Source: Bradyrhizobium canariense
GTDB taxonomy: Bacteria; Pseudomonadota; Alphaproteobacteria; Rhizobiales; Xanthobacteraceae
Assembly: GCF_019402665.1 (NCBI RefSeq)
Contig: NZ_VSST01000015.1
Coordinates: 1-64,000, forward strand
Reading direction: 5' to 3'
DNA length: 64,000 nucleotides
In this document: positions 27,601 through 35,576 of the stretch, piece by piece
Layout of the letters: the number at the start of each line of letters is the position of its first letter
Position numbering within the stretch: the first letter of the stretch is position 1
Made by a program: the position numbers and the translations under genes
The notes under the pieces: model-generated
What the model saw: the letters and a program-made list of their open reading frames with translations, nothing else
Databases searched by the model: none
Told to the model about the DNA's origin: nothing

Positions 27601-29553
27601 ACCGTCACCATCCGAGCGCCAGAGCCGCTCAACCGCAAACCGGAGCGCAGGCGCAAGCATTAGTGCTATCGAGCTGTCGCCGCCGAGTTGTTCAATCAGC
27701 CTCGATGGGTCATCCCAATCGAGGAAGAAGCGCCCAGCAAGGTGATCGAAAAGCACGTGATGGGAGAAGCTAACTAGGTCGCCTGCATCGCTGAGCACAC
27801 CAGAGCGAATAACGTCATCTAGACGTTCATGTGCGATAACGACTTTTCGGATGGCCAATCGCCGTCTCCTGACCATCTCGTTTACGGTCGCGGCTGCAGC
27901 CTGTTGAACCGATGTTCCGACAAGGCGGCGATCTTCATAGGCGTCGATCAAGTCCGACTGGGTAGAAACAGTGCGAATGCTTTCAGGCGTTGCTCCGTCG
28001 GTTATCAGCTGCGCAGCGAGGGAGAGGTTAAACACATTGCGCAGCAAGTCTCGCAGCATGCCGGGAGCAGCAATGAGCAAATCGTCAAGCGCAGGAGCGT
28101 GCCTGCCAGCGGCTGTTAAATCAGCATCGGTTAATCGCGGAATTTGAAAATGGCGGACCGTGGGAAGCAAAGGGTCCGAAAACGCAGGGTCAACCGGCGA
28201 TCCCGACATCGCGTCGCGAAAACGCCGTCCATTCCTCAGATCGAAGGTCCGGATCGAAGCCGCGATCGTCCAGCCTGCCTCTGCCAACACGCTCGCCTGC
28301 TCGATTAGCTGAGTAAAAACGCCCTCAGCGGGACCTCCCCGCGCCGCATCGAGCGCATCGACCACGAGCAGCTTAGGTTTCGCGCCCGGCGCTGCTGCGA
28401 GCACCTCTACCAAGGGATGTTCGAGGTGAAGCTCGGATTGCAGATCGGAGGCTACCCCGACGCCAGGAAAGCGATCCACCGAGAGGAACACGACCACTTG
28501 TCCAGCGTCGCGGCGCGCCCGCGCAAGCGCGACAAGAGCACCGGTCTTACCCGCGCCTGGTTCGCCGACAACGATCAGAGATCCGCTGGCGATGGCGGCA
28601 GCGAGCGGGGCATCACTTTCCCGCGGAATAGGAATGCCACCCACGATCGGCAGATGGGTATGAACGGCCAGCCGTCCCAATTCGGCGTCGCTTGCGACGG
28701 CTAAGCGGCCGAGGTCCGCATCATAATCAGGTGCGCCGACATCGTTGTGCTCGCGTGTACGCAGACCGCGCAGTAGGCCTGTGCGATTTGCTGGCGCCCC
28801 GCTTCCGATCAGATCGCGAACGATGCTCTTGAGATCACGTAAGGGTGCGTCGCCTGCGCCGTCGGAGCCGTAGAGGCGGGCTCCCATGATGCGCGATGCT
28901 TCGCGCCAATTATCGTCGCCCTCGTCCATCGAAAAACGCGTGATCCTAAATAGTCGCGCCATAAGGACCAGCTCATCTTCGGTCAGCGGTAGCGTGGAAT
29001 GATTAGACCAAGCGGCGCGAGCGTGTTGCTCGAACAGATCGAGCGCATCGCGTTGCGCCCTAGACCGCTGAGCTTTCGTGCTGGCCCAAGCGCCGCCCAT
29101 GTCAAATGCACGACAGGCTTTCTCGAGATCGTCTAACGAACGCGGCGCAGCGACGCCAACCGAGAGCACAGCCCGTACCTTTGTAGGATCCAAGACTTTA
29201 CCCGCACTCTGTGAGGCGCTCACAAGCCTTACCAGTTGCGTGATTGTCTTGCCGAGCGGACTAGACGGTTTAGGTGAAAGGCCCGCTGTTGTCTTGCTCT
29301 GCAGATCAATCCAAGAGCCGTCGTCTAAGATGATGTGGGTGTCATCCAGGCTCTCATCCGTTTCGAGCCGCATTTCGATAGGCAGCGCAGTATTCATAAG
29401 GCCAAACCGACCACCGATCGGCAATCGTGCAAGAAGATGCGCAGCCGCCCAGGTGGCGACCCCGGCTTGAAAGTCCATGCCCGCCTCGGTCGCGCGACCT
29501 CCGGCATGCCTCTTTGCGGATTTAGGCACTTGAAAACCTGCGGTTGATGACAA
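24613..29553 (-). CDS. Large nuclease-NTPase-helical repeat protein, Avs/STAND-like candidate defence effector
   Basis: The 1646-residue frame starts at a TTG (29553) and has no stop. N-terminus: GMDFQAG, E65, D71 and DLQSKTT (Q85, K87) fit the D...QxK pattern of Cap4/DUF4297/Mrr-like PD-(D/E)xK nucleases. Core: Walker A GEPGAGKT (330-337) and Walker B LLVVDALD (395-402), the VDALD form typical of STAND/NACHT ATPases. After about residue 620 the protein is a long run of helical repeats, with a C-terminal half of ARM/HEAT or TPR character (VRLQAAQALQVLYQVAPERM). Nuclease, STAND core and long repeat sensor in that order is the Avs antiphage architecture, where the repeats sense a phage protein and the effector cuts DNA. 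No partner gene is evident. Codon use is less GC-rich than the backbone. Family placement is inferred. Confidence 0.7.
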   Translation of the reverse strand: MSSTAGFQVPKSAKRHAGGRATEAGMDFQAGVATWAAAHLLARLPIGGRFGLMNTALPIEMRLETDESLDDTHIILDDGSWIDLQSKTTAGLSPKPSSPLGKTITQLVRLVSASQSAGKVLDPTKVRAVLSVGVAAPRSLDDLEKACRAFDMGGAWASTKAQRSRAQRDALDLFEQHARAAWSNHSTLPLTEDELVLMARLFRITRFSMDEGDDNWREASRIMGARLYGSDGAGDAPLRDLKSIVRDLIGSGAPANRTGLLRGLRTREHNDVGAPDYDADLGRLAVASDAELGRLAVHTHLPIVGGIPIPRESDAPLAAAIASGSLIVVGEPGAGKTGALVALARARRDAGQVVVFLSVDRFPGVGVASDLQSELHLEHPLVEVLAAAPGAKPKLLVVDALDAARGGPAEGVFTQLIEQASVLAEAGWTIAASIRTFDLRNGRRFRDAMSGSPVDPAFSDPLLPTVRHFQIPRLTDADLTAAGRHAPALDDLLIAAPGMLRDLLRNVFNLSLAAQLITDGATPESIRTVSTQSDLIDAYEDRRLVGTSVQQAAAATVNEMVRRRRLAIRKVVIAHERLDDVIRSGVLSDAGDLVSFSHHVLFDHLAGRFFLDWDDPSRLIEQLGGDSSIALMLAPALRFAVERLWRSDGDGKSAVWHFIADVYSKADVDPVLANVGLRTAIERVENISDIAGLAGLLAERGREEPLATMLSRLARFVGLTADAKGAAAPDEAIAWATIAEAAATVGSRALSDASHSLLMTLFNLGDLAQPVLLGVFGRAARSLLTLAWAADPQMQIITTNAIRFVGKSFASDPLASRALLDRVLRDPHFSEHADKEAPWLAEQIMPIARTDLEFAVEIFHVLYSRDITDDSRSFMGGQPSRIMPLSSNRHQDYRGCRYRLVSQIRHLLGLSAKWGTRAVIEAAIGEADRGTASGDSRKRVSVTGRQTFDLVGREHSFNDWNDPGRYRADQDYDVLTHYVTFPRGCSVAAFAESIEAAASGYSSPAVWARILGVGAGRVAEVVDLLWPYATNPGLLAHEDTIRDAVRFLAAAYAERSVDERRAFEIEALKPDLFSDEREQRWWRRTLTRVLSTVDEAALATDAMRALRADLAAANELGGNPPLRSMMTSWGSTRGLTRSLLSSEGINVDEGVNARTVTQSEALYELVQATPSDSDADKLAALWSASDATITLFDAHADELDERVGRPVWGHISNAVERLASSAAYVPGASSMPTVEALLTVLRRLWTSRFPEPNEDDTNLSWGNWDVRVYAAEAYVRLAARFGAEHHEIVEMFDRILVDPVPQVRLQAAQALQVLYQVAPERMWRLASSVANNEQQEEVLGAFLSGVLARFTWHEVDRCEAIIETVMGRLSSNELKRAEKRDHVLQALGHLGAQLWVRQERPKALGWLTSWSSDPAKHQDLLTSFLSPLRAAFFARYTSMTDDDRALADRAQRAATIILQACSALAAQSHATATSSEFGHETRDEAAERYRAAEGIVSFLTNQLYFGSGAYADSQGGEAVGLGSSEAMRQFLMDYDEILRLLANSHEPATHHHLVELYEFLIPGDPSKVFDALHALLVGAGAREGYHYEGLAAPVIVRMITRYIADHRSMFEDDARRARLVQILRLFSDIGWPEALKLLYDLPELLR

Positions 29554-29991
29554 GTTGGAACAACTAGCACGCGGCGATCGGTGCAGTCGCCTCTGCTTGC
29601 GTAGTCCTTACGGCATGATTTGATTTTTCCACACCCGCTGCGTTCGTTAGGTAGGCAGTTGCTGTCCCACAACCGCTTGATATGCTCGCTTTTGACGGCC
29701 CGCGCAGCCGAAGGGAAGATTGGACGACGGCTTAAGGGCCACGGAAAAGCGAAACTTCACGCTGGCAGACACCGCAGCAAGTCCAAAGTCTACCCGTCGA
29801 AATGGCGGCACACGGCCACAATGCGTTCTGTCAAGCCAGAACGTCGGGAAAAGACTTTCCGAAGAAGGGCAACTTGTTTCCAAAAAGAGGAACGGACTGC
29901 GGACGAAAGACGAACCGAGAGGTCAATCTCAAGGCGATGCAGGTCATGCTCACCACTCCCGAGGACGGGACGTCTCATTGAGATTAGGCGC
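29554..29991. other. Gene-poor interval upstream of the large NTPase gene
   Basis: About 440 bp. It must contain the promoter of the minus-strand 1646-residue gene. A plus-strand frame from 29720 has poor composition and no start signal. I see no repeat, RNA or terminator that I can support. Confidence 0.4.
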
Positions 29992-30603
29992 TCAATCGAA
30001 CACTAGGTCGTCAGCTATCGTTATCGCTCCCGTTCGCATCGGCAGTCTATGAGAAAGCTCTCGGTCAATGACCGCGCGTACAGCCGGTGCCGTTACTAGG
30101 TCGGTGCGCGTCATCAAGTCCCGGATTTCGAACCGGCCGTCGATGCTAATCGTCTTCAGAGAGGCGATTATTTCGGTGACCTCGCTCCCGGCTCCGAATG
30201 GCAGGAGCAGCCGCTCATATTCCACCTTGTGCCCGGCAGCGTCCTCAAGTTCCGACACCGTGTAGACTGGGCATCGTCGTGCGACGCAGAGATGGTAGAC
30301 CGGCATGACAGAAGGGGCCAATCGGGGGCCCACATATTCGTCCAGCCGGCGCCCCTTGCCGGTTTTGCCGTACGCGGCGGACATTCGGGTGCCTTCGCTT
30401 TCTATCGTGAGAACTGGCGGCCACTGGGCGGTATCGATGACGTAATAAACGAGATCGTCTGCTTCTTCCGCAAGGCGGCCCGGCACATATTCTGAGACGG
30501 CGGGGAGGCTGCCGTCGCGCGCATAGAGCCGAAGCCAGGTGTTTAGTAGATCGCGTTGGCGGATCGCCCTCACGACCGCGGGCGCTGCGCTCTGAAAGTC
30601 CAT
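29992..30603 (-). CDS. PAS-like (PAS_5-type) protein
   Basis: The 203-residue protein begins MDFQSAAPAVVRAIRQRDLL. The first 150 residues follow the rhizobial PAS_5-type pattern: LLNTWLRLYARDGSLPAV, an internal RRLDEYVGP stretch and the closing YERLLLPFGAGSEVTEIIASL, where PAS_5 members have RLLLPF. The last 50 residues look like a separate helical/strand tail. Such proteins usually sense a small ligand; no output domain is attached. It is 35 bp from the SANT-like gene on the same strand. Confidence 0.6.
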   Translation of the reverse strand: MDFQSAAPAVVRAIRQRDLLNTWLRLYARDGSLPAVSEYVPGRLAEEADDLVYYVIDTAQWPPVLTIESEGTRMSAAYGKTGKGRRLDEYVGPRLAPSVMPVYHLCVARRCPVYTVSELEDAAGHKVEYERLLLPFGAGSEVTEIIASLKTISIDGRFEIRDLMTRTDLVTAPAVRAVIDRELSHRLPMRTGAITIADDLVFD

Positions 30604-30637
30604 AGCTAAGACGCCTCAAAGGTTGCGACGCAGCAGG

Positions 30638-30886
30638 CTAGGGCCCCTCGGCTGAAGGCCCGTTAACATCTGATCTCTTCAACAACTGAGCAAAGAGCTG
30701 CCCACTTGTTCTACTCGCTCGACCCTGCTGCCTTTGAAACCGATGCAAGCGAGCGTAAACCGCTTGCCGAGTTCGGCCCAGCCGCTCGGCAGCCAAGTCA
30801 GCTGTCGCCCCTGCGTCGACTAGTAAGAGCAACTCCGCTTCTTCGGCGGGCGACCATGGGCGCGTCACGGAACGATTGTTCGTCAT
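30638..30886 (-). CDS. Small SANT/Myb-like or HTH DNA-binding protein
   Basis: The ATG at 30886 gives 82 residues (MTNNRSVTRPWSPAEEAELL); a TTG start at 30907 would add seven residues. The segment RPWSPAEEAELLLLVDAGAT, then TADLAAERLGRTRQAVYARLH, is a typical three-helix SANT/Myb-like or recombinase-type DNA-binding unit, in which the last helix (RTRQAVYARLHRF) would contact DNA. It probably regulates itself or the PAS-like gene downstream. No partner domain is present. Confidence 0.6.
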   Translation of the reverse strand: MTNNRSVTRPWSPAEEAELLLLVDAGATADLAAERLGRTRQAVYARLHRFQRQQGRASRTSGQLFAQLLKRSDVNGPSAEGP

Positions 30887-31162
30887 TCGCGAGCCTGCAA
30901 AGCTCAAAGGCGCGGCGGCGCTGGCCGCCGCGGTTTGTCAGGAATTCGGTTTGGTCGTTCGAGCCGCGTAGGTGCCGGCAGGCGGCTGGGCTCCGGCAAT
31001 CGATTATCGCGCACCATCCACGCCGCTAAGCGAGCATAGCTTCGCCTAAGGGCGGGAACGAACCAACCAGATGCGTCCTCGTGATCCATGCCGCTGGACA
31101 ATACTTATGAACCATTTAGAAAAGATTGCCGTTTGTTCCCGATCCGTAACTGATCGTAAACC

Positions 31163-31447
31163 ATGCGATGGCAACAAACGACCATGGAAGCCGAACACCC
31201 GCTTGAAACGATAGGTCAAGACATCGGTCATCAGGAAAGGCGCAGGCCGTTTTTCAATCAGCATCACCGGCAAATGCTCGATCTTCTTCGTGACCGCGAT
31301 TGGGTGTCTTCTTTGAAGCTTGCCGATCACCCCGGAACAAAGCTCGTCCTTCTACGAAACGGATGGATGGAGCGACGCTCAACCGGCGAAGGTCTCGAAT
31401 ATCGTTTGACGGAAGCCGGCCTGACCGAACTTAGCCGCCCCCGATAG
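31163..31447 (+). CDS. Small protein with winged-helix-like C-terminus, unknown
   Basis: The 94-residue protein contains HHRQMLDLLRDRDWVSSLKLA, then LVLLRNGWMERRSTGEGLEYRLTEAGLTEL. This order (helix, helix, hairpin with a basic strand, then TEAG) is that of winged-helix proteins used in rhizobial small regulators. An internal ATG at 31184 is an alternative start. It heads a plus-strand run of three short genes. DNA binding is inferred only. Confidence 0.5.
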   Translation: MRWQQTTMEAEHPLETIGQDIGHQERRRPFFNQHHRQMLDLLRDRDWVSSLKLADHPGTKLVLLRNGWMERRSTGEGLEYRLTEAGLTELSRPR

Positions 31448-31472
31448 GCGCAACCGGTGGGAGACGACGAAC

Positions 31473-31706
31473 GTGTCACAGGCGATGGAATTGATCGTCG
31501 CTAGCTACGTCAAGGTGCGGGACCGTCGCGCGCTGACGGAGTTGCTGGCGCATCGGCGGAAGGTGCTCGCTGAACTGCAAGCTGAAGCAGGCATCAACCC
31601 CGAAAGCGCAATCAGGGCGATCCAAGACGAAATGGCTGTGATCGAAGCCGGCCTCGAAGAACTTAAACCTCCGCCCGGTTCGGTGCCTGAGAACGAGTGG
31701 AGCTAG
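31473..31706 (+). CDS. Small helical protein, unknown
   Basis: A GTG at 31473, preceded by GGGAGAC, opens a 77-residue frame rich in helix-forming residues (RRALTELLAHRRKVLAELQAE). The second half repeats a similar amphipathic pattern. The stop lies next to the following gene start, with an ATG three bases after the stop, so the two are probably translated together. No family is recognised. Confidence 0.5.
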   Translation: MSQAMELIVASYVKVRDRRALTELLAHRRKVLAELQAEAGINPESAIRAIQDEMAVIEAGLEELKPPPGSVPENEWS

Positions 31707-31708
31707 CG

Positions 31709-31930
31709 ATGCGCGTTAACAAGATCAACTGGGACAAAATCGGACGGGTGACCGAGCCGGGTCGATATAAGTGCTTTTTCGGATATCTCACCGTCACGTT
31801 TGACGACCTCGATGTGTGGGCACGCTATCCGGACGCGACGTTTACTTTGGTCGCGAAAACGGCCGGTGAACAGTCAGTTGGCGAAGAATATCGCCTGGGC
31901 GCGTTCGACATCGGAAATCCTGAACAGTAG
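31709..31930 (+). CDS. Small beta-rich protein, unknown
   Basis: The ATG at 31709 gives 73 residues (MRVNKINWDKIGRVTEPGRY, then KCFFGYLTVTFDDLDVWARY). Aromatic and strand-forming residues alternate. The stretch RLGAFDIGNPEQ closes it. It follows the helical small gene with a gap of two bases and appears part of a three-gene set. No function is apparent. Confidence 0.55.
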   Translation: MRVNKINWDKIGRVTEPGRYKCFFGYLTVTFDDLDVWARYPDATFTLVAKTAGEQSVGEEYRLGAFDIGNPEQ

Positions 31931-32090
31931 GATGGCACGCGATCGCCACCTGCGACACTGCCTCTATCGGCGCGGTCTCCAATAGGATCGCGTTCGGCGC
32001 TACCTCGCGGATCGTGAACGGAACGGCTAGCGGTCGAGAACCTGAGGCATTGGCCCGGACCCATCGTGATCTGTGGCTGCGCTAGCCCCT

Positions 32091-32498
32091 CTATTCAGAC
32101 CGCTTTGCCACTTCGGCTGCGAGCAAATCCCGCTCTTGCAAATGAGCCTTCTGGGTCTCAATCAGCGCATCGAGGATGGAAAACGCGAGAGCGAGATCGC
32201 GTCCCTCGCGCTTGAGGTGGGCGATGACCCTCTCTTGCTGACTGATGAGTTGCTCGCCTTCGCGAAGATAGCGTTCGGCGACGATCAGACGCGCGCCCAA
32301 ACTCGATAGCCGCCGCTCCTGCCTCCGCTCCGGCTCAAAGCGGGCGAGACGCCGAGGACCGCACCAAACCTCGACTGGGTCGTTCGCCACCGCGGCAGAG
32401 CCCAGCTGTAGGGCCTCTTCGGCGTTATTGCAGTCGATTTCGTGCGCCTTCAGCGTGCTACCGCAGTCGTCGAGCGTGAAGATATAGCAGCGCATCAA
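32091..32498 (-). CDS. DUF6894-like protein with coiled-coil tail
   Basis: The N-terminal 50 residues (MMRCYIFTLDDCGSTLKAHE, then NAEEALQLGSAAVANDPVEVW) follow the rhizobial DUF6894 outline: a short strand, an acidic turn, and a helix built on alanine/leucine. The rest is a strongly charged coiled coil (ERYLREGEQLISQQERVIAH). The second methionine is an alternative start. Such proteins are common in Bradyrhizobium-like genomes and are of unknown function. Confidence 0.55.
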   Translation of the reverse strand: MMRCYIFTLDDCGSTLKAHEIDCNNAEEALQLGSAAVANDPVEVWCGPRRLARFEPERRQERRLSSLGARLIVAERYLREGEQLISQQERVIAHLKREGRDLALAFSILDALIETQKAHLQERDLLAAEVAKRSE

Positions 32499-32718
32499 AG
32501 TTTCGCAGCTCTTGTTCAGTCAGGAATTCCGACGAAGACCCAGACGTTCCTTCATTGGACATTCACTGGCTCAGTACCTTCAGACCTTCCGTCGCGGCTT
32601 CTTGGTTCCTGAATTAACTTCCAGCGAGGGCATCAAGCTTAATCCGCGGTTTCGATTGCACCGGGGCTGCTGAGCGCTAGCCTCTCTGCACCGGACATTG
32701 CACCCGTCCGGGTTCACC

Positions 32719-33045
32719 ATGGCGAGGTCGTCGCGCCAAGATATTCGGCGCGGCGGCCTTGTTTCCCCGCCGCAACGCTATGAGCTTCATTTGGCAAATA
32801 AGCCCGACGGTGACCCGTTCGATCTGGTTGAGATACGACGCCAGATCACGAACTTGCGCTCGCAACACTCTGACAATCTTCTCGTCACATCGCGATTGAA
32901 CCGCTTCCTCGTGAAGATTGCTTTTCTCTCAGAGCCAAAAGATGCGGCGCACGCTCTACATCTTCGGTCTGAATTTGCTCGGATGCTGCGAACTGTTGAC
33001 GAAATCATCTCACGAGGCCGATCCACGAAGCCGCGGCCCAAGTAA
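32719..33045 (+). CDS. Small basic protein, unknown
   Basis: Starting from the ATG at 32719 (the frame extends to a TTG at 32698), 108 residues begin MARSSRQDIRRGGLVSPPQR. The middle holds DPFDLVEIRRQITNLRSQHS, a helical segment, and the C-terminus is basic (ISRGRSTKPRPK). No domain is recognised; charge suggests nucleic acid contact. Confidence 0.45.
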   Translation: MARSSRQDIRRGGLVSPPQRYELHLANKPDGDPFDLVEIRRQITNLRSQHSDNLLVTSRLNRFLVKIAFLSEPKDAAHALHLRSEFARMLRTVDEIISRGRSTKPRPK

Positions 33046-33188
33046 CACTAACGCACGGACGTTCTTGCGCCGATCCGGCCCTGCGCAGATGCTGGATGCA
33101 GTCGCGAAGTCGTCCTCGTTTCGCGTATCGGCGCCTTCGCGGCGAGGGGTCGCCGTCCCCCCGGTCGGCGGCCCCGCCCATGGGCGAC

Positions 33189-33611
33189 CTAGTAAGCACG
33201 CCGCACTACCCGGGGCAGAGATGGCAGTCTCGGAGTAAACCGGTGGGCAAGCGCGAGCACTGCAGCTTCGTCGGTTTCGAGCGCGATCTTCTGGGCGAGC
33301 ATCACATCGCCAGCCGCCAGAGGACGTTCGGGAACGAAACACCAGCCGATCGCGGGCTGCCCTGATGCGTCGAGCTCTACAACATTGCTCAGGGTACCAT
33401 ATTGAACTCGATATCGTCTGCCCGTGTGAGAACCGGTGACTTCGAAATAGTTGTTGGCATCGAATTGCGCGCGCTGCTCTGGAGATAACCAATCCCGCAG
33501 CAGACGCCGCGAACGCGCTTCCGGGCCATTTTGCTCGGTGAAGCTCCGATAAAGCTCACGGAGGGCACGGAAGCGCGTTCTGTTAGCGTCGCTGCGTCTG
33601 AACGGAAACAT
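33189..33611 (-). CDS. Conserved rhizobial hypothetical protein with GSHTGRRYRVQYG motif
   Basis: The 140-residue protein has an N-terminal helical part (RTRFRALRELYRSFTEQNG) and a compact domain with EVTGSHTGRRYRVQYG, DASGQPAIGWCFVPE and GDVMLAQKIALETDE. I recognise this C-terminal pattern as a recurrent domain of unassigned function in rhizobial accessory proteins; the AQKIALETDE segment is the most conserved. It stands 18 bp from the next small gene on the same strand and probably shares its transcript. Confidence 0.6.
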   Translation of the reverse strand: MFPFRRSDANRTRFRALRELYRSFTEQNGPEARSRRLLRDWLSPEQRAQFDANNYFEVTGSHTGRRYRVQYGTLSNVVELDASGQPAIGWCFVPERPLAAGDVMLAQKIALETDEAAVLALAHRFTPRLPSLPRVVRRAY

Positions 33612-33628
33612 TGCCGTATCGCGATAGC

Positions 33629-33850
33629 TTAGCCGCCGACGAGACGCGGATAGAATAGTGTCTCATCCGCGGTGGGATCAAACGACCGTGTGACCTTCAG
33701 TTCACTGCCCGCCTTTCGCGTCGCGGCAGTAAACCCCTGATCAGTGAGTTGCTTAAAACGCCGTTCAGCCTCGGCGAGCCCCTTCGGATCAGTTTGCTCA
33801 AAGAAATGTCTGCTGTCGCCTGTGTGGTCCATCACAATCTGGGTAGCCAT
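33629..33850 (-). CDS. Small rhizobial hypothetical protein (MATQIVMDHTGDSRH type)
   Basis: The ATG at 33850 gives 73 residues beginning MATQIVMDHTGDSRHFFEQT; the frame extends upstream to 33982 but the added part has no family-like content. The core DHTGDSRHFF...AEAERRFKQLTDQGFTAA is a small pattern seen repeatedly in rhizobial accessory DNA. The end has DPTADETLFYPRLVGG, where a phenylalanine-tyrosine pair closes the fold. Upstream of the GSHTGRRY-type gene, likely one operon. Confidence 0.6.
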   Translation of the reverse strand: MATQIVMDHTGDSRHFFEQTDPKGLAEAERRFKQLTDQGFTAATRKAGSELKVTRSFDPTADETLFYPRLVGG

Positions 33851-33983
33851 GGAAGAGAACTCCGCAATGTCTAGGGCTCTGATGAAGGAAAGAAACCTCG
33901 CTGCACTAAAAAGTGTTCCTAAGTTCGGCATGACTGGCAGTTCTTCTGGCGACGCTCGAACTAATACCTGATCGGCCGCCACC

Positions 33984-34090
33984 TAGCGCCGCACGGATCG
34001 GCGCGGTCCATCGGCCGCGACCCGACCCGTGCCAAGGCGCAAGGCGCCGATCTCGACCGTTTCACGACGTCGCGTACCAGCCGTCAGGAA
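33984..34090 (+). pseudogene. ParB-like remnant, copy 2 (short)
   Basis: The phrase GRDPTRAKAQGADLDRF appears in one frame. It corresponds to ARDATRAKALGPDLDR of the longer remnants at 23915 and 34782. Only about 35 codons survive, and a stop closes the frame near 34096. Confidence 0.5.
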
Positions 34091-34646
34091 ATGAAATGAG
34101 CGGCCAGTGCGTGTTTTCGGCGTTGTCGTTCGCGGCGGCGGGTTTACTCGCAGTTGTAATATCGGAGGGGCAGTCCTCCACCTCAGCATCACTCGCCGAG
34201 CTGCGCTCGGCGCACCTCAAATCGATCTGCATGAACAAAGCTCCCCACCGGAAGCACGGTTAAATTTGCAGAGTTCAAAAACAGCGATCAAGACATAATC
34301 ACTCGACAAGATATCGGGCCGCGTTGGCTAGCGATAGGAGCGCGAACCTGACCTAGCCGATAGGATGGTTCTCGTACGCGCAGCCGCGGCCGTGACAATT
34401 TGGCCAATCTGCATCAGCCGAAGAACAGACGTCCGAGGAGTTTCATGAAGCTGACGACGAGACCAACAGCAAAGAGCTATGCATAGGTCGACGAGCAAAT
34501 GCTCGCGATCCTCGTCGCGCATGTGCCACCGCAATCAGCCCTTCAACAGCTTTGCAAACCACCGCCGCAGTACATCATCGTCAGTCAAAGAAGGCCTCAG
34601 CGGCACCGGGGGATACGCTGAGGCGGATCAAGTCGCGCTGCCGAGG
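34091..34646. other. Gene-poor decayed interval
   Basis: About 550 bp in which short frames on both strands have compositions unlike the neighbouring genes and no start signals. It lies between ParB-like remnants and a truncated PRC-barrel gene, so it probably consists of degraded older insertions. No repeat or RNA can be supported. Confidence 0.4.
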
Positions 34647-34718
34647 CTACGCCCCTGACGTGCCTTCGACCTTGTCACTGCCGATCAAGCTGCCTGTTTC
34701 CCGTGCTTCCAATGCCAT
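34647..34718 (-). pseudogene. Truncated PRC-barrel gene start
   Basis: A perfect-looking ribosome binding site (GGAGGAGG, five bases before the ATG at 34718) leads into only 23 codons: MALEARETGSLIGSDKVEGT, then SGA and a stop. ETGSLIGSDKVEGT is the standard opening of PRC-barrel domain proteins, whose next ~70 residues are missing. The expression signals remain while the gene is broken. Confidence 0.6.
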
Positions 34719-34781
34719 GGTGACCTCCTCCAAGATGATGGTGCCAGAAGCCAATGGAGCGGCAGGGCAGCGGTTCCTCCG

Positions 34782-35130
34782 GTGCTCGCCGTAATCGACG
34801 AAAACCTGATCCGGCGCGACCTGACGCCGGCGCAGCGGCCGAAACTGACCGCGAAGCGGAAGGCGGCATAACATATAGGGCCGTGCATCCTGAAACCCGG
34901 AACGGCGCCGCTGGACGGAGCCGCGCTAAGGTTTTCCAAGTTGGGAAAGCTATCGACAGCTTTACGGCCGATACAGCCGCCAGAAGCGGCCGGTCCGTCG
35001 CTTCCGTAGCCCGCGACGCGACCCGCGCCAAGGCGCTGGGCCCCGATCTTGATCGCGTCGCCGGGACGTCGCTGGACAAGGGCGCCGAACTGGACGCTCT
35101 GGCGGTGATGGCTTGCGACGACAGTCGCCC
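34782..35130 (+). pseudogene. ParB-like remnant, copy 3, frameshifted
   Basis: One frame reads AVIDENLIRRDLTPAQRPKL and stops near 34870. A second frame continues with YRAVHPETRNGAAGRSRAK, DSFTADTAARSGRSVAS and ATRAKALGPDLDRVAG, then TSLDKGAELDAL. Together they match the N-terminal to middle part of ParB-N proteins, split by a frameshift near 34870. The piece is followed by the same minus-strand gene 3' end that also occurs after copy 1, which shows that the region was duplicated. Confidence 0.65.
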
Positions 35131-35161
35131 GCTTAGCGCTCCGAACAGCATTGCTCGGCTG

Positions 35162-35497
35162 TCAGAACACGTTCGCGAGCCGCTCGAGCAGCTCTCCCCA
35201 GTCACCGGGCTCGTACACGACCAGATTGAAGTCGCCGGCATTAGACCATCGTAACTCCAGCACCTTGCGACCGAGGTGACGAACTTGAATGCGGGAGAAC
35301 TCATAGGGTCGCCCAGGCCTCGACGGGGTGACATACGAGCCGGATAGTCCGCGGCCCTCGAATTCGCGCAGATATTTGTCATCGCCCTCGATGGCAATGG
35401 TCCCGACGAGATCATCCTCAAACCGAAGCATGTCGTATGCCAGCCGCCCGAGCTCTTTGGCTCGCTTCAATCTTGCTTGGCGGTCGATCGCTCTCAT
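35162..35497 (-). CDS. Small hypothetical protein, intact member of a duplicated pair
   Basis: The 111-residue protein begins MRAIDRQARLKRAKELGRLA, passes through GLSGSYVTPSRPGRPYEFSR and ends GDFNLVVYEPGDWGELLERL, then ANVF. The end is nearly identical to the fragment at 24489-24605. The beta-rich C-terminal half suggests a compact fold. A helical N-terminus precedes it. Function is unknown; duplication and truncation of the second copy point to recombination in the island. Confidence 0.6.
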   Translation of the reverse strand: MRAIDRQARLKRAKELGRLAYDMLRFEDDLVGTIAIEGDDKYLREFEGRGLSGSYVTPSRPGRPYEFSRIQVRHLGRKVLELRWSNAGDFNLVVYEPGDWGELLERLANVF

Positions 35498-35576
35498 CGG
35501 CAGCTTCTCGTGGATGAGGAGCGGCGGCTCAGCGCCGCCGCTTCATTGGCATGATCTCCTTTTTCGCGTGTCGTCG

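Noticed and set aside
29720..30052. 110-codon plus-strand frame
   Set aside because: It has no start signal, overlaps the 3' end of the PAS-like gene and has a composition unlike nearby genes.
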